Below are positions 51,959 through 63,297 of a stretch of 64,000 nt of DNA, piece after piece (within the stretch, counting starts at the first letter, position 1; every line of letters starts with the position of its first letter). The stretch comes from Planococcus sp. SK3692 (GTDB lineage Bacteria; Bacillota; Bacilli; Bacillales_A; Planococcaceae). The DNA lies in NCBI RefSeq assembly GCF_028890485.2, contig NZ_JARCHV010000001.1:558001-622000 (forward strand), in the 5' to 3' direction. The position numbers and the translations under genes are program-made. The notes beneath the pieces are model-generated. The model searched no databases. It was not told the DNA's origin and was given only the letters and a program-made list of their open reading frames with translations.

Positions 51959-54274
51959 TTTCTTCTTGTTGCGGCCTTGCTGTTTGGCAGGCTTTTCATA
52001 AAACTTTTTCTTGTTTTTCGGCTTGCGGTCTGCCCCGCCTTCGCCGCGCTTTTTGCCGTCTCTTGGCTTATCGCCACTGCGGCCGCTGCGAATCACTTTC
52101 GGTGTTTCTTTGCGCGAACTGCGGCGCGTATTTTGCACCATGCCGACGATTTCAAAGTCGATGGATGACTCTTCCGGTTTGACACCGATGACTCGTACTT
52201 TGACTTCATCACCGATGCGGAACTGGCGCTTGGTTCGTTCGCCGATCATCATCATCTGACGATCGTCAAATTGATAATAATCATCCGTCAAGTTGGACAC
52301 GTGGACCAAACCTTCGATGGTATTCGGCAACTCGACAAACATGCCGAAGTTCGTCACAGATGATACAATGCCGTCGAATTCTTCTCCGACTTTATCTGCC
52401 ATGTACTGTGTTTTCTTCAGTGCATCCGTATCGCGCTCGGCTTCCACTGCACGGCGTTCACGGTCGGATGTGTGAGTTGCGATATCATCCATTTCTGCTT
52501 CCCAATGGCGAATTGTCTTTTTCGACAAGTCTTTTTCGATCAAATACGTGCGAATCAAACGATGGATGATTAAATCCGGATAGCGGCGAATTGGCGACGT
52601 GAAATGCGTATAGAATTCCGTCGATAAGCCGAAATGTCCAAGGCTATGTGAAGAATATTTCGCCTGTTGCATCGAGCGCAGCATCATCGTCGACACGACT
52701 GGCTCTTCAGGCTTGCCTGCGATAGATTCGATGATTTCCTGCAACGCTTTTGGAGAAACTTCATCCCCTGAACCTTTAACGGTAATACCGAAATTCGTGA
52801 TGAATTCGAAAAAGCGCTGCAATTTTTCCGTTTTTGGCTCTTCGTGAATGCGGTAAAGTGACGGCACATCCATGCGATGGAAGTGTTCTGCGACGGTTTC
52901 ATTCGCTGCGAGCATGAATTCTTCGATCAAACGCTCAGCAACTGTGCGCTCACGAACCACGATATCGATCGGGTAACCTTCATCGTCCACAATTACTTTG
53001 GACTCTTTAAAGTCAAAATCGATCGCTCCGCGTGTCATCCGGCGCTGATGCAAGACAGCTGAAAGTTCTTTCATCAATTCGAACATCGGAACCAGTTCAG
53101 CGTATTGTTCTTTCAATTCCTGATTGTCTTTTTCAAGGATTTCATAGACATCGGTATAGGTCATGCGAGCCGTTGTGTTGATGACGCTTTGGAAAATATC
53201 GTGTGACAACACTTCCCCTTTGTCGTTGAAAATCATTTCGCAAGACAAAGTCAAACGGTCGACTTGCGGGTTGAGCGAGCAGATGCCGTTCGACAAGCGG
53301 TGCGGAATCATCGGAATGACACGGTCCGTCAAGTAAATGCTCGTCGCCCGGTCATAAGCTTCACGGTCGATCGGTGAGCCTTCTGTGACGTAATGGCTAA
53401 CGTCTGCAATATGGACGCCGAGTTTATATGTGCCATCTTCAAACTTCTTGACTTGAATGGCATCATCCAAATCTTTTGCATCCGCCCCGTCAATCGTCAC
53501 AATCTGTTCATCGCGCAAATCGCGGCGGTCGTTCAAATCTTCAGGATCAATTTGGTCTGGAACGGCATTCGCCTGATCCAGCACATCCTGCGGAAACTCC
53601 ACTTCGATGCCGTATTTATGAATGATCGATAAAATATCGACGCCTGGGTCATTTTTGTGGCCGAGTACTTGTGTGACCATGCCTGTAGCGGACAAACGCC
53701 CTTCTGGCCAGCCCGTGATCTCAACGACGACTTTATGGCCGTCTACTGCGCCGAGTGTATCGTCTTTGGCGATAAAGATATCCATGTTCATTTTCTTATC
53801 ATCCGTAACGACAAAGCCGAAGCCTTTGTTCGCCTGGAACGTGCCGACGACTTTTGTCGTGCCGCGTTCCAGGATGCGGATGACCGAACCTTCGCGGCGG
53901 TCGCCTGATGATCCTTCAGAAATACGGATCATGACCGTATCGCCATTCACTGCTCCATTCACTTCATTCGGTGGTATAAAGACATCGTCGAGGCCTGCTT
54001 CTTCAGGCGCAAAAAAGCCGAAGCCTTTGGCGTGGCCGATGAATTTGCCGCGCATCAAGTTCATGCGATCCGGCACACCGTAGCGGTTCGAACGCGACCG
54101 CACCAATTCGCCTTTCTCTTCGAGCTTGACGAGTGTCTTCACCAATTCCTTAAATTCGTCGGCGTCTTCAAAGCCGAATTGTTCTTCAATTTCTGTCACC
54201 GTTAATGGCTTGTAAGCTTCTTCGCGCATAAAGGCCAATAAACGCTGATCCAATGACTGTTCATTCTTGTCCAA
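51956..54274 (-). CDS. rnr: Ribonuclease R
   Basis: 3'-5' exoribonuclease of the RNB family, 772 residues, which degrades structured RNA and helps tmRNA-linked decay. An N-terminal winged helix region and two cold-shock domains ([26 protein letters not shown]) precede the RNB catalytic core with [15 protein letters not shown] and its four Asp residues near 275-285. An S1 domain ([18 protein letters not shown]) is near 640. The C-terminal 60 residues are very basic ([18 protein letters not shown]). TTG at 54274 follows AAAAGGAGG; the ORF's first GTG at 54304 would include it. Confidence 0.96.
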   Translation of the reverse strand: MDKNEQSLDQRLLAFMREEAYKPLTVTEIEEQFGFEDADEFKELVKTLVKLEEKGELVRSRSNRYGVPDRMNLMRGKFIGHAKGFGFFAPEEAGLDDVFIPPNEVNGAVNGDTVMIRISEGSSGDRREGSVIRILERGTTKVVGTFQANKGFGFVVTDDKKMNMDIFIAKDDTLGAVDGHKVVVEITGWPEGRLSATGMVTQVLGHKNDPGVDILSIIHKYGIEVEFPQDVLDQANAVPDQIDPEDLNDRRDLRDEQIVTIDGADAKDLDDAIQVKKFEDGTYKLGVHIADVSHYVTEGSPIDREAYDRATSIYLTDRVIPMIPHRLSNGICSLNPQVDRLTLSCEMIFNDKGEVLSHDIFQSVINTTARMTYTDVYEILEKDNQELKEQYAELVPMFELMKELSAVLHQRRMTRGAIDFDFKESKVIVDDEGYPIDIVVRERTVAERLIEEFMLAANETVAEHFHRMDVPSLYRIHEEPKTEKLQRFFEFITNFGITVKGSGDEVSPKALQEIIESIAGKPEEPVVSTMMLRSMQQAKYSSHSLGHFGLSTEFYTHFTSPIRRYPDLIIHRLIRTYLIEKDLSKKTIRHWEAEMDDIATHTSDRERRAVEAERDTDALKKTQYMADKVGEEFDGIVSSVTNFGMFVELPNTIEGLVHVSNLTDDYYQFDDRQMMMIGERTKRQFRIGDEVKVRVIGVKPEESSIDFEIVGMVQNTRRSSRKETPKVIRSGRSGDKPRDGKKRGEGGADRKPKNKKKFYEKPAKQQGRNKKK

Positions 54275-54300
54275 TCCTAACTCCTCCTTTTGAGACCGTC

Positions 54301-55047
54301 TCACACGCTCCAGTCGAGCGATTCGAGAAACTCGTATATATCTTCATGCAATTGCTTTTTCTCCTGATCCAGCGTAATGACATGGCCCGATTTCTCGTAC
54401 CATTTGATGCGCTTGTCAGTCGACTCCGCTTCGTCGTGGATGATGTTCGCAGACTCTGTATTGATGACTTTGTCCAATGAGCCTTGGACGACGAAAAGCG
54501 GTGCATAGACATGATCGACGTTGTTCCGTACTTCACCGATTAATTCACGCAGCTCTGCGAGTGTTTCCATCGGCTTTTCCTCGAACTTCTTCATCTCTTC
54601 TTCGATAAGCTTATCATCTTTTCCTTCATATTTCTTGTATTCGCGGGCATACTCCAAAACACCTTGGTACATCAAGTCGGTGGATTTCATGTGCATCGGC
54701 GCACACATCGTCACAATGCCCTTGATAGGTTTTGTATACCCTAGTTTCAAACTAAATACGCCGCCGAGCGACAAGCCGGCTACTGCAATCTCCTGGTATC
54801 CCTTGTCGACCAGTGTTTGATACGCCTCTTCGACGTCTTTCCACCAATCTACGGGGCCTGTCTCCACCAGCTTCTCCGGCGCCACACCATGCCCTGCGTA
54901 ATGCGGCGCGATGCTCGTATAGCCTTTCGTTTCCAAGAATCGCCCGAGCATCCGGACATCTGCGGAATTGCCGGTAAAGCCGTGCAATAATAGAACGGCA
55001 CGCGGCCCTTGCTCAAAGAAGAATGGTTTCGGTTGTGAAATGCGCAT
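54301..55047 (-). CDS. yvaK: Carboxylesterase (Est30/YvaK type)
   Basis: Monomeric alpha/beta-hydrolase carboxylesterase, 248 residues, the length of the crystallised Geobacillus Est30. [14 protein letters not shown] has the oxyanion loop, [18 protein letters not shown] near 90-106 has the nucleophilic Ser, and DKVINTES and [11 protein letters not shown] carry Asp and His near 195 and 225. ATG at 55047 follows TTGGAGGG. It precedes rnr, in the same secG-yvaK-rnr-smpB order as in B. subtilis. Confidence 0.93.
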   Translation of the reverse strand: MRISQPKPFFFEQGPRAVLLLHGFTGNSADVRMLGRFLETKGYTSIAPHYAGHGVAPEKLVETGPVDWWKDVEEAYQTLVDKGYQEIAVAGLSLGGVFSLKLGYTKPIKGIVTMCAPMHMKSTDLMYQGVLEYAREYKKYEGKDDKLIEEEMKKFEEKPMETLAELRELIGEVRNNVDHVYAPLFVVQGSLDKVINTESANIIHDEAESTDKRIKWYEKSGHVITLDQEKKQLHEDIYEFLESLDWSV

Positions 55048-55114
55048 AAACGTTCCCTCCAACTAAATTTACTTACTATATTATATAGGCCTGTGCCCAA
55101 TTTCCCCTAAAAGA

Positions 55115-55144
55115 AAACGCCCAACCACTAAATGGTCAGGCGAT
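55115..55144 (-). terminator. Terminator of secG
   Basis: CGCCTGACCA / TGGTTGGGCG stem with one mismatch and a T run on the minus strand, past the secG stop. Confidence 0.75.
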
Positions 55145-55154
55145 GTGCTCTACA

Positions 55155-55382
55155 TTATACTTTCGTTACGGCGATAGCCAGAATAAAGAATAAGGCAGCA
55201 AGGACGATCGTCACCCGGTGTAGGACAAGATCCAACCCACGGGCTTTTTGCTTGCCGAAAAGTTGCTCTGCTCCACCGGAGATGGCTCCTGAAAGGCCTG
55301 CACTTTTCCCTGATTGCAATAGAACGACAACAATCAAAGCGATCGAGACGATAAGAAGTAATGTCATTAACAATGTATGCAT
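55155..55382 (-). CDS. secG: Preprotein translocase subunit SecG
   Basis: Non-essential SecYEG subunit, 75 residues, with two helices: [20 protein letters not shown] and [44 protein letters not shown] forms the typical loop. GTG at 55391 is upstream, but ATG at 55382 is correctly spaced from AGGAGGTG. It leads the yvaK-rnr-smpB cluster, in the usual Bacillus order. Confidence 0.94.
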   Translation of the reverse strand: MHTLLMTLLLIVSIALIVVVLLQSGKSAGLSGAISGGAEQLFGKQKARGLDLVLHRVTIVLAALFFILAIAVTKV

Positions 55383-55659
55383 AAATACCACCTCCTGAAA
55401 AGAACCTTCACAACAAACTCTAGTTTACCAAAAATTGAAACCTCTAGCAATAGAGCCCCTAAAAAATACAAATGATTAAGACCATTCCATCTTTTTTTGT
55501 TCATTCTTTTTTGGAAACGGTTGATGAGGAACATTTGCTTTTTTAGTACAGAGTAGAACAAGATTTCATTTAGACGTCAATCCGCAAAATCGCTACAAAA
55601 GTTTTATTCAGCTCTTACTAAGTTCAAGCATCACAAATGAAATTATAAACGATTTTTTA
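55383..55659. other. AT-rich spacer upstream of secG
   Basis: About 275 bases between secG and the R5 repeat with no gene. It includes the secG ribosome binding site region and a few T-rich stretches; no clear promoter was found. Confidence 0.4.
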
Positions 55660-55865
55660 TAGTACCTATCCTATAGGCGGAGTGTAAGGGGCGACTCCTC
55701 CGGAAAAAGTGGGTTTGAGAGACCCCGCAGGGAATGAATGAGCGAAGCTTCGCTGAGTTCATTCATTTGCGACGCTTGAGCATAGCGAAAGTGGAGCAAG
55801 CCGAGGAGGCTCGATGCCCACTCCGCGGAAAGCGTCCCCTGGAACGCAGCCTCTATATTCCTCAC
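55660..55865 (-). repeat. Interspersed repeat copy R5, inverted and divergent
   Basis: Element of about 200 bases, minus-strand orientation. It has GACGCTTTCCGCGGAGTGGG, GAGCCTCCTCGGC, CCCTGCGGGGTCTCTC and GGAGGAGTCGCCCC in family order. An insertion between the two halves contains an inverted AATGAATGA...TCATTCATT arm pair around GCGAAGCTTCGC. It lies on the secG side of the eno terminator. Confidence 0.82.
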
Positions 55866-55877
55866 ACATTCTAACAG

Positions 55878-55908
55878 AAAAGCTGCCGGAAAAAATCTCC
55901 GGCAGCTT
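55878..55908 (-). terminator. Terminator of the glycolytic operon
   Basis: A perfect 10-bp stem AAGCTGCCGG / CCGGCAGCTT with a nine-base loop and T run, just past the eno stop. Confidence 0.9.
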
Positions 55909-55926
55909 GTCCTCAGCTATTCGCTA

Positions 55927-57252
<1,326 letters not shown>

Positions 57253-57300
57253 TCAACTTCGTTTATAAGTTATTCGACATACTTAAGTAAATAATGCTTC

Positions 57301-58833
57301 TTAATACAACGGTTTCCCGGTCATCTCTTTTGGCTGCTCAACATCGAGCAACTTAAGGATCGTTGGTGCGAGGTCCGCTAGAATGCCACCGCTGCGCAAG
57401 ACTTCGCCGTGCTTGGTCAAAATGACCGGCACTTTGTTAGTCGTATGCGCCGTCATCGGCAAGCCGTCTTCAGTCAGCACTTCGTCTGCGTTGCCGTGGT
57501 CAGCCGTAATAAGCGCCGATCCGCCTTGGCGGTGCAAAGCTTCAACGATACGTCCGAGGCATTCATCCACGACTTCGACTGCCTTGATCGTCGGCTCGAG
57601 CATGCCGCTATGGCCGACCATGTCCGGATTCGCGAAGTTTAAAATGATGGCATCGTGTGCGCCGGCATCGATTTGTTCGACGAGCCGGTCGGTCACTTCA
57701 TATGCGCTCATTTCAGGCTGCAAATCGTAAGTGGCCACTTTCGGTGACGAGACGAGAATGCGATCTTCACCTGGGAACACTTCTTCTCGCCCGCCGCTCA
57801 TGAAGAACGTGACGTGCGGGTATTTTTCCGTTTCGGCAATGCGCAATTGCGTCATGCCGTTCGCCGATAATACTTCCCCGATGGTGTTCACCAAATTGAC
57901 GGTGCCATAAGCAATCATGGTCTTCAATTCTTCACTATAGGTAGTGAAACTGATAAATGCCAGATCTTTCGGATGGTGAATGCTCAGCGGGAAATGCGCA
58001 AAATCAGGACGCGTCAACACGGTCGTCAATTGGATGGCCCGGTCTGGACGGAAATTGAAGAAGATGACTGAATCGCCAGAGTCGATGACTGCAGGCGCTT
58101 CTCCCTCTTTCACGATTGTAAACGGCAGGACAAACTCATCGACAATTCCCTCCGCGTAGGATGCTTCGACACCTGCCGCAGCGGAACTGGCGCTTGGCCC
58201 GATTCCATCAACTATCGCGCGGTAAGCAAGTTCAACACGTTCCCAGCGCTTGTCACGGTCCATTGCATAATAACGCCCGCTAATGGAAGCGAAACGCCCA
58301 ATACCGATTTGCTGCATTTGTTTTTCAGTTTCTTCTATATAATGGAGCGCGGTTTTCGGCCCGACATCGCGGCCGTCCAAAAATCCGTGTACATACACTT
58401 CGCTCAAGCCTTGCTGTTTCGCGAGGCGCAATAAAGCGAACAGATGCTCATAATGGCTATGGACGCCTCCATCGCTAAGCAAGCCCATGACATGCAAAGC
58501 TTTGCCGTTTTCTTTGGCGTTCATGATGGCATCCAAAAATGCAGGATTTTCGTAGAAATCGCCGTCTTTGATCGATTTATGGATACGCGTCAAATTTTGG
58601 TAAACGATGCGGCCCGCCCCAATGTTCAAATGGCCGACTTCTGAATTGCCCATTTGTCCATCCGGTAAACCAACCGCTTCCCCTGATGCTGTCAGCAGTT
58701 CATGGGGATATTCATTCCAAAGTCTGTCGAAATTCGGTTTATGCGCTTGTGCAACTGCATTTCCAGCGGTTTCTTCGCGGCAGCCGAAGCCATCCAAGAT
58801 GATTAACGCTGCCGGATGTGCCGTTTTACGCAT
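57301..58833 (-). CDS. gpmI: Cofactor-independent phosphoglycerate mutase
   Basis: Mn2+-dependent iPGM, 510 residues. [20 protein letters not shown] at the N-terminus, [20 protein letters not shown] with the phosphorylatable Ser near 60, [20 protein letters not shown] near 183-202, and metal ligands in [12 protein letters not shown] near 405 and TADHGNADE near 445 are all present. It overlaps the end of tpiA by eight bases. Confidence 0.97.
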   Translation of the reverse strand: MRKTAHPAALIILDGFGCREETAGNAVAQAHKPNFDRLWNEYPHELLTASGEAVGLPDGQMGNSEVGHLNIGAGRIVYQNLTRIHKSIKDGDFYENPAFLDAIMNAKENGKALHVMGLLSDGGVHSHYEHLFALLRLAKQQGLSEVYVHGFLDGRDVGPKTALHYIEETEKQMQQIGIGRFASISGRYYAMDRDKRWERVELAYRAIVDGIGPSASSAAAGVEASYAEGIVDEFVLPFTIVKEGEAPAVIDSGDSVIFFNFRPDRAIQLTTVLTRPDFAHFPLSIHHPKDLAFISFTTYSEELKTMIAYGTVNLVNTIGEVLSANGMTQLRIAETEKYPHVTFFMSGGREEVFPGEDRILVSSPKVATYDLQPEMSAYEVTDRLVEQIDAGAHDAIILNFANPDMVGHSGMLEPTIKAVEVVDECLGRIVEALHRQGGSALITADHGNADEVLTEDGLPMTAHTTNKVPVILTKHGEVLRSGGILADLAPTILKLLDVEQPKEMTGKPLY

Positions 58834-59587
58834 TCGAACCCGCCTCCAACAATTTGACGAACGATTCTTCTTCTAGGCTCGCCCCGCCAACTAATGCGCC
58901 GTCGATATGCTCCATTGAAAGGAGTTCCTGGATATTGGCAGGCTTGACGCTTCCGCCGTACTGGATGCGGACTTTTTCAGCCGTGTCCTCACTGTAAAGT
59001 GAAGCGATTTTCTTGCGGACGATTCCGCAAGCTTCGTTGGCATCTTCAGCTGTTGCTGTTTTGCCTGTTCCGATTGCCCAGATAGGCTCATAAGCGATGA
59101 CCAGTTCTGCGATTTGTGCGTCGGTCAAGCCCTCTACGGCCTTCTCAACTTGCGCTTCCACTATGCTTTCCATTTGTCCCGCTTCTCGCTGTTCGTCGGT
59201 TTCGCCGACACAAAGGATTGGCGTCAATTGATGTGAAAATGCCGATTTTACTTTTGCATTGACTGTCTCATCCGTTTCATTGAAATACTGTCGGCGTTCA
59301 GAATGCCCGATAATGACATAATCGACGCCAATATCTGCCAATTGGACAGGACTGATCTCGCCAGTGAAGGCTCCTTCGCCTTTATCGTGCATCGTCTGTG
59401 CGCCAATTTTCAATGCGCTGTTTTCTGCAGCATCCACTAATTGCGTCAAGTATAGAGCCGGAGCACAAATGACAGAATCAAGCTTTTCAGCATTCGGCAC
59501 TAAGCCATTTACTTTTTCTACGAATTCCTTCGCTTGTGATGCTGTTTTATACATTTTCCAGTTTCCTGCAATGATCGGTTTTCTCAC
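58826..59587 (-). CDS. tpiA: Triose-phosphate isomerase
   Basis: Dimeric TIM-barrel enzyme, 253 residues. AGNWKMYKT with the substrate-binding Lys near 12, [11 protein letters not shown] with the catalytic His near 95, and [16 protein letters not shown] with Glu near 168 and the mobile loop after it are intact. The start is GTG at 59587 behind GGGAG. The gene overlaps gpmI by eight bases and sits 13 bases behind pgk. Confidence 0.97.
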   Translation of the reverse strand: MRKPIIAGNWKMYKTASQAKEFVEKVNGLVPNAEKLDSVICAPALYLTQLVDAAENSALKIGAQTMHDKGEGAFTGEISPVQLADIGVDYVIIGHSERRQYFNETDETVNAKVKSAFSHQLTPILCVGETDEQREAGQMESIVEAQVEKAVEGLTDAQIAELVIAYEPIWAIGTGKTATAEDANEACGIVRKKIASLYSEDTAEKVRIQYGGSVKPANIQELLSMEHIDGALVGGASLEEESFVKLLEAGSNA

Positions 59588-59600
59588 AAAAACACTCCCT

Positions 59601-60785
59601 TTATTTATCAGTTAATGCGGTGACGCCTGGCAAATCCTTGCCTTCCATGAACTCCAGAGAAGCTCCGCCGCCTGTTGAAATATGATCCATTTTATCTGCT
59701 ACATGGAATTTCTCGACTGCCGCTGCGGAATCGCCGCCGCCGATGACTGTATACCCTTCAGTTTCTGCCATTGCTTGGGCGACTGATTTCGTACCATTTG
59801 CAAAAGCTTCCATCTCGAACACGCCCATCGGCCCGTTCCAGATAATGAGTTTCGACTGGTTGATGACATCGGCATACAATTTAGCTGTTTCCGGCCCGAT
59901 ATCCAGCCCCATCCAATCGGACGGAATTTCTTCGATTTTCACTGTTTTGGTCTGTGCGTCTTTTGAGAACTCGTTCGCGACTGTCGCATCCACCGGCAAG
60001 TAAAACTTCACGCCTTTTTCTTTCGCTTTGTCGACGAACGATTTCGCAAGGTCGAGTTTGTCTTCTTCGACAAGCGAATTGCCGATTTCATGGCCAAGTG
60101 CTTTTAGGAAGGTATACGACAGCCCCCCACCGATAATCAAGTTATCGACTTTATCGAGCAAGTGGTCGATGACGCCGATTTTGTCTTTTACTTTCGCCCC
60201 GCCGATGATCGCGGTGAACGGACGATCCGGCTCTGATAGAGCTTTGCCAAGAACGTCCAGCTCTTTTTCAAGCAGTAGGCCGGATACTGCCGGCAAATGT
60301 TCAGCGATCCCTGCAGTGGAGGCATGCGCTCTATGCGCAGCGCCGAATGCATCATTGACGAATACGTCTGCTAGAGCCGCAAATTGTTTCGCGAGTTCCG
60401 GATCGTTCTTTTCTTCGCCCGCATGGAAACGGACATTCTCAAGCAATAGGATTGCGCCTGGCTCAAGAGCAGCAATTTCTTGTTCTACTGTCTCTCCAAC
60501 GGACTCATCAAGGCATTTCACGTCGCTGCCGAGCAATTCGGCCAATCGTGCGCCTGCCGCAGCTAGTCTCATGTCTTCGTTAACTTGGCCTTTCGGGCGT
60601 CCGAGATGGCTAGCCAAGATGACTTTTGCGCCTTGTTCGACCAAATACTCGATCGTCGGCATCGCCGCACGAATGCGCGTGTCGTCAGTTACTTTCCCGT
60701 CTTCCATCGGTACGTTGAAATCTACACGGCAAAATACGCGTTTCCCTTTCAAATCCAAGTCTTTCATGGTCATTTTCTGCAGCAT
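59601..60785 (-). CDS. pgk: Phosphoglycerate kinase
   Basis: Phosphoglycerate kinase, 394 residues, forms ATP and 3-phosphoglycerate. [20 protein letters not shown] near the N-terminus, [26 protein letters not shown] near 110, and [19 protein letters not shown] near 345-365 match the family. ATG at 60785 follows AGGAGG. A terminator-like hairpin at 60816-60845 precedes it, which would lower its expression relative to gapA. Confidence 0.97.
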   Translation of the reverse strand: MLQKMTMKDLDLKGKRVFCRVDFNVPMEDGKVTDDTRIRAAMPTIEYLVEQGAKVILASHLGRPKGQVNEDMRLAAAGARLAELLGSDVKCLDESVGETVEQEIAALEPGAILLLENVRFHAGEEKNDPELAKQFAALADVFVNDAFGAAHRAHASTAGIAEHLPAVSGLLLEKELDVLGKALSEPDRPFTAIIGGAKVKDKIGVIDHLLDKVDNLIIGGGLSYTFLKALGHEIGNSLVEEDKLDLAKSFVDKAKEKGVKFYLPVDATVANEFSKDAQTKTVKIEEIPSDWMGLDIGPETAKLYADVINQSKLIIWNGPMGVFEMEAFANGTKSVAQAMAETEGYTVIGGGDSAAAVEKFHVADKMDHISTGGGASLEFMEGKDLPGVTALTDK

Positions 60786-60813
60786 GAAAATACCTCCTAA
60801 TTATATTCAAAAA

Positions 60814-60846
60814 AATAAGGGGTGGGGTAAATTCCCCACCCCTTTT
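60814..60846 (-). terminator. Internal terminator between gapA and pgk
   Basis: A perfect 11-bp stem AAGGGGTGGGG / CCCCACCCCTT with a six-base loop and a T-rich tail on the minus strand, inside the glycolytic operon. It would separate gapA levels from those of the downstream genes. Confidence 0.85.
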
Positions 60847-60895
60847 ACCCTCTTTATTATAGAGGTTCATTGGTAATTAAGCTATGATTTTCAGC

Positions 60896-61903
60896 TTACA
60901 GCCCTTTTTTGTACATGTGTACAGCCAAGTCTACACAGCGTGCAGAGTAGCCGGATTCGTTGTCATACCAAGCAAGAACTTTCACCATGTTGCCGCCTAG
61001 AGCCATTGTAGATTGAGCATCTACTGTAGCGGAAGCTTTGCTGCCATTATAGTCGCGTGATACAAGTGGAAGTTCGCTGTATTCCAAGTAGCCTTTGAGT
61101 TCGTTTTCAGTCGCTTCTTTCAGCGCTTGGTTTACTTCTTCAATAGAAGCATCTTTATCAAGTTCAGCGACAAGGTCGATCAACGAAACGTTCGGTGTTG
61201 GAACGCGGATTGCCATGCCGTCGATTTTGCCGTCAAGTTCAGGCAATACTTTTGCAACTGATTTCGCTGCGCCAGTAGTTGTCGGGATCATCGACTCAGC
61301 TGCTGCACGCGCACGGCGGTAGTCAGAGTGAGGCGCATCAAGCAATGCTTGGTCATTCGTGTAAGAGTGGATCGTTGTCATCATCGCTTTTTTGATGCCG
61401 AATTTTTCGTTCAACACTTTAGAGATGCCTGACAAGCCGTTTGTTGTGCAAGATGCATTCGAAACGACGTGGTGCTCTTCAGGGTTATAAGTTTCTTCGT
61501 TAACGCCCATAACTAGCATTTTCATGCCGCCTTTGCCAGGAGCTGAAAGGATGACTTTTTTAGCGCCAGCTTCGATGTGTTTTGATGCAGCTTCTTCTGT
61601 TGTGAAGATTCCTGTCGATTCCAAAACGATGTCGATTTGGTGCTCTTTCCAAGGCAATTGCGCTGGGTCTTTTTCAGCAAATACTTTGATTTCCTTGCCG
61701 TCGACGAAGATTGAATTGCCTTCTGCTGTAACTTCAGCGTCCAATGTTCCGTGTACTGAATCGTATTTCAAAAGGTGTGCCAGCATAGCTGCATCTGTTA
61801 GGTCATTGACTGCTACTACTTCCACTTCACTGTTTTGCATTGCTTCACGGAATACGACACGGCCGATGCGGCCAAAACCATTGATTGCTAATTTTAAAGT
61901 CAT
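60896..61903 (-). CDS. gapA: Glyceraldehyde-3-phosphate dehydrogenase
   Basis: NAD-dependent glycolytic GAPDH, 335 residues. INGFGRIGRVVFREA at the N-terminus binds NAD, SNASCTTNGLSGISKVL has the catalytic Cys near 153, and SAGTP-type segments, RVPTPNVSLIDLVAEL and WYDNESGYSARCVDL at the end are intact. The single-gap glycolytic position after cggR marks it as GapA, not the gluconeogenic GapB. The ATG at 61903 abuts the cggR stop. Confidence 0.97.
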   Translation of the reverse strand: MTLKLAINGFGRIGRVVFREAMQNSEVEVVAVNDLTDAAMLAHLLKYDSVHGTLDAEVTAEGNSIFVDGKEIKVFAEKDPAQLPWKEHQIDIVLESTGIFTTEEAASKHIEAGAKKVILSAPGKGGMKMLVMGVNEETYNPEEHHVVSNASCTTNGLSGISKVLNEKFGIKKAMMTTIHSYTNDQALLDAPHSDYRRARAAAESMIPTTTGAAKSVAKVLPELDGKIDGMAIRVPTPNVSLIDLVAELDKDASIEEVNQALKEATENELKGYLEYSELPLVSRDYNGSKASATVDAQSTMALGGNMVKVLAWYDNESGYSARCVDLAVHMYKKGL

Positions 61904-62947
61904 TTATAATTCCTCCAATTTTGTTGTTTGATTGAGTATTGCCCTTGCTGCTCCTTCGTCGGTAACGAGGATGGTGCGTTCAGGCGCAGCCTGGAAATAA
62001 GATTCGATGGCGCGCGCTTTGGTACGTCCTCCGGCAACCGCCATGATGCTCGGTGCTTTTTGGACCTGCTCTAATTGAATGCCCGCTGTTGGGATGCGAT
62101 AAACTATTTTTCCGGTTTTATCGAAATAATAACCGAAGGCTTCACTAACAGCTCCGCCTGTCTTGATCTTCTCGACTTCATTAACCGAAGATCGGCGCCT
62201 AATGGCCATCTCTTCGGCATCGCCGATTCCATGGATGACTAAATCCGTCCGGTCATAGAGCTCCATCATTTCTTTGATGACAGGTTCTTTCATCATCATT
62301 TCGAGCGCTTCCGCACTCAAATGTTCAGGCAGATAAAGCGTGCGGACGGCTCCGCCTGTTTTTTCGGCAAAGGATGAAGCGATGGTATTCGCCTGATGAA
62401 GCATTTCTTCCCCCAGGCCGCCTCGTGCAGCGATAAACTGCATGGCGGGATTTTTCTTAGCTGTCCGAATTTCGGCTGCCACGGCGGCCATTGTACTGCC
62501 GCCAGTAACGGCGATCGTCCGATAGCTTTCGAACATTTCCTCCGCGATGCGAGCGGCTTGCCTGCCGATAGAGGCTTTGACCGATGATAGCCGGTCGCTA
62601 TCTCCTGGCAAGACGATTGCTTGTTTGATGCCGAGTTTCGCTTGCAGCCCCGTTTCGAGCTCAGCGGTCCCAGCCAACTCCTTGACCAGCTCACGGAGTT
62701 GGTCAAGAACATCATCCCCCAGTATCGTCAGGCTCATGCCGCTCTTGCTCATTTCGATCAAGGCTTGGTCCCTCAATAAGTCGGTCTCTTTGCGGATTTC
62801 CCTTTCGGCTGCGCCTGTCATCTCGCTGATCGTGCGCCTTCCTACGGGCTGTTCGGTTTGAATCAGCTCGAGGATGCTATAGCGCTTTTTCAGCAAGCTT
62901 GGCAGTTCAGGCAATAAATGCACTTGCGCTTGCAGAACTGGATCCAT
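61904..62947 (-). CDS. cggR: Central glycolytic genes regulator CggR
   Basis: SorC/DeoR-family repressor that senses fructose 1,6-bisphosphate, 347 residues. An N-terminal helix-turn-helix (QPVGRRTISEMTGAAEREIRKETDLLRDQALI near 38-69) is followed by a sugar-phosphate-binding domain with IAVTGGSTMAAVAAEI, ARGGLGEEMLHQANTIAS and VHGIGDAEEMAIRR. ATG at 62947 follows GGGGTGGAG; the ORF to 62983 runs through the operator. It represses its own operon, which begins here. Confidence 0.95.
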   Translation of the reverse strand: MDPVLQAQVHLLPELPSLLKKRYSILELIQTEQPVGRRTISEMTGAAEREIRKETDLLRDQALIEMSKSGMSLTILGDDVLDQLRELVKELAGTAELETGLQAKLGIKQAIVLPGDSDRLSSVKASIGRQAARIAEEMFESYRTIAVTGGSTMAAVAAEIRTAKKNPAMQFIAARGGLGEEMLHQANTIASSFAEKTGGAVRTLYLPEHLSAEALEMMMKEPVIKEMMELYDRTDLVIHGIGDAEEMAIRRRSSVNEVEKIKTGGAVSEAFGYYFDKTGKIVYRIPTAGIQLEQVQKAPSIMAVAGGRTKARAIESYFQAAPERTILVTDEGAARAILNQTTKLEEL

Positions 62948-62976
62948 CGCTCCACCCCTTTTGTTGGATGTTTTTT

Positions 62977-63002
62977 GTCCCACTATATATAATTACGTCC
63001 CA
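62977..63002. promoter_or_regulatory. CggR operator
   Basis: On the minus strand two direct TGGGAC repeats (63002-62997 and 62982-62977) start 20 bases apart, as do the CGGGAC repeats in the B. subtilis cggR operator. The site is just downstream of the predicted start. Confidence 0.85.
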
Positions 63003-63010
63003 CTAGATTC

Positions 63011-63039
63011 ATTGTAGCCGAGCTATTAGATTTATGCAA
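63011..63039 (-). promoter_or_regulatory. Promoter of the cggR-gapA operon
   Basis: Minus-strand TTGCAT (63039-63034) and TACAAT (63016-63011), spacing 17. The start near 63004 puts the CggR operator in the first 30 transcribed bases. Confidence 0.85.
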
Positions 63040-63045
63040 ATAAAA

Positions 63046-63071
63046 AGAAGCGTTAAAGAATTAACGCTTCC
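63046..63071 (-). terminator. Terminator overlapping the end of the glutaredoxin-like gene
   Basis: A perfect 10-bp stem GAAGCGTTAA / TTAACGCTTC with a four-base loop and T run on the minus strand. The upstream arm encodes the last codons and the stop lies in the stem. Confidence 0.88.
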
Positions 63072-63283
63072 AGAAGTTCACCGTATCCGAAGTTTCCATA
63101 GAGCAGCACCTGTTGCTGTTTTGTGAGCACCGGGATCATCAGCATATATTGTTCGTGCAATTGTTCATCTTCTTCAATATTGATTTCCCGGAAATCGATC
63201 GGGTAGTCTTCCTGCAGCAGCCGCAAAGCAGACTTTGCTTCTTCGCAAAGCCCACAATTCGGTCGTGTATAGAGTGTGTACAT
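63053..63283 (-). CDS. Glutaredoxin-like protein (DUF836 type)
   Basis: A 76-residue thioredoxin-fold protein: YTLYTRPNCGLCEEAKSAL has a CGLC site near 10-13, and MLMIPVLTKQQQVLLYGNFG includes the cis-Pro region. It resembles the short glutaredoxin/DUF836 proteins of Bacillales. The redox partner is unknown. ATG at 63283 follows AAGGAGG. It stands between the TPM-domain gene and the cggR promoter. Confidence 0.85.
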   Translation of the reverse strand: MYTLYTRPNCGLCEEAKSALRLLQEDYPIDFREINIEEDEQLHEQYMLMIPVLTKQQQVLLYGNFGYGELLEALIL

Positions 63284-63297
63284 GCTATTCCTCCTTA

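Noticed and set aside
60028..60876. Plus-strand 282-codon frame opposite pgk
   Set aside because: Its Ser/Pro-rich composition is that of an antisense frame; pgk is complete on the other strand.
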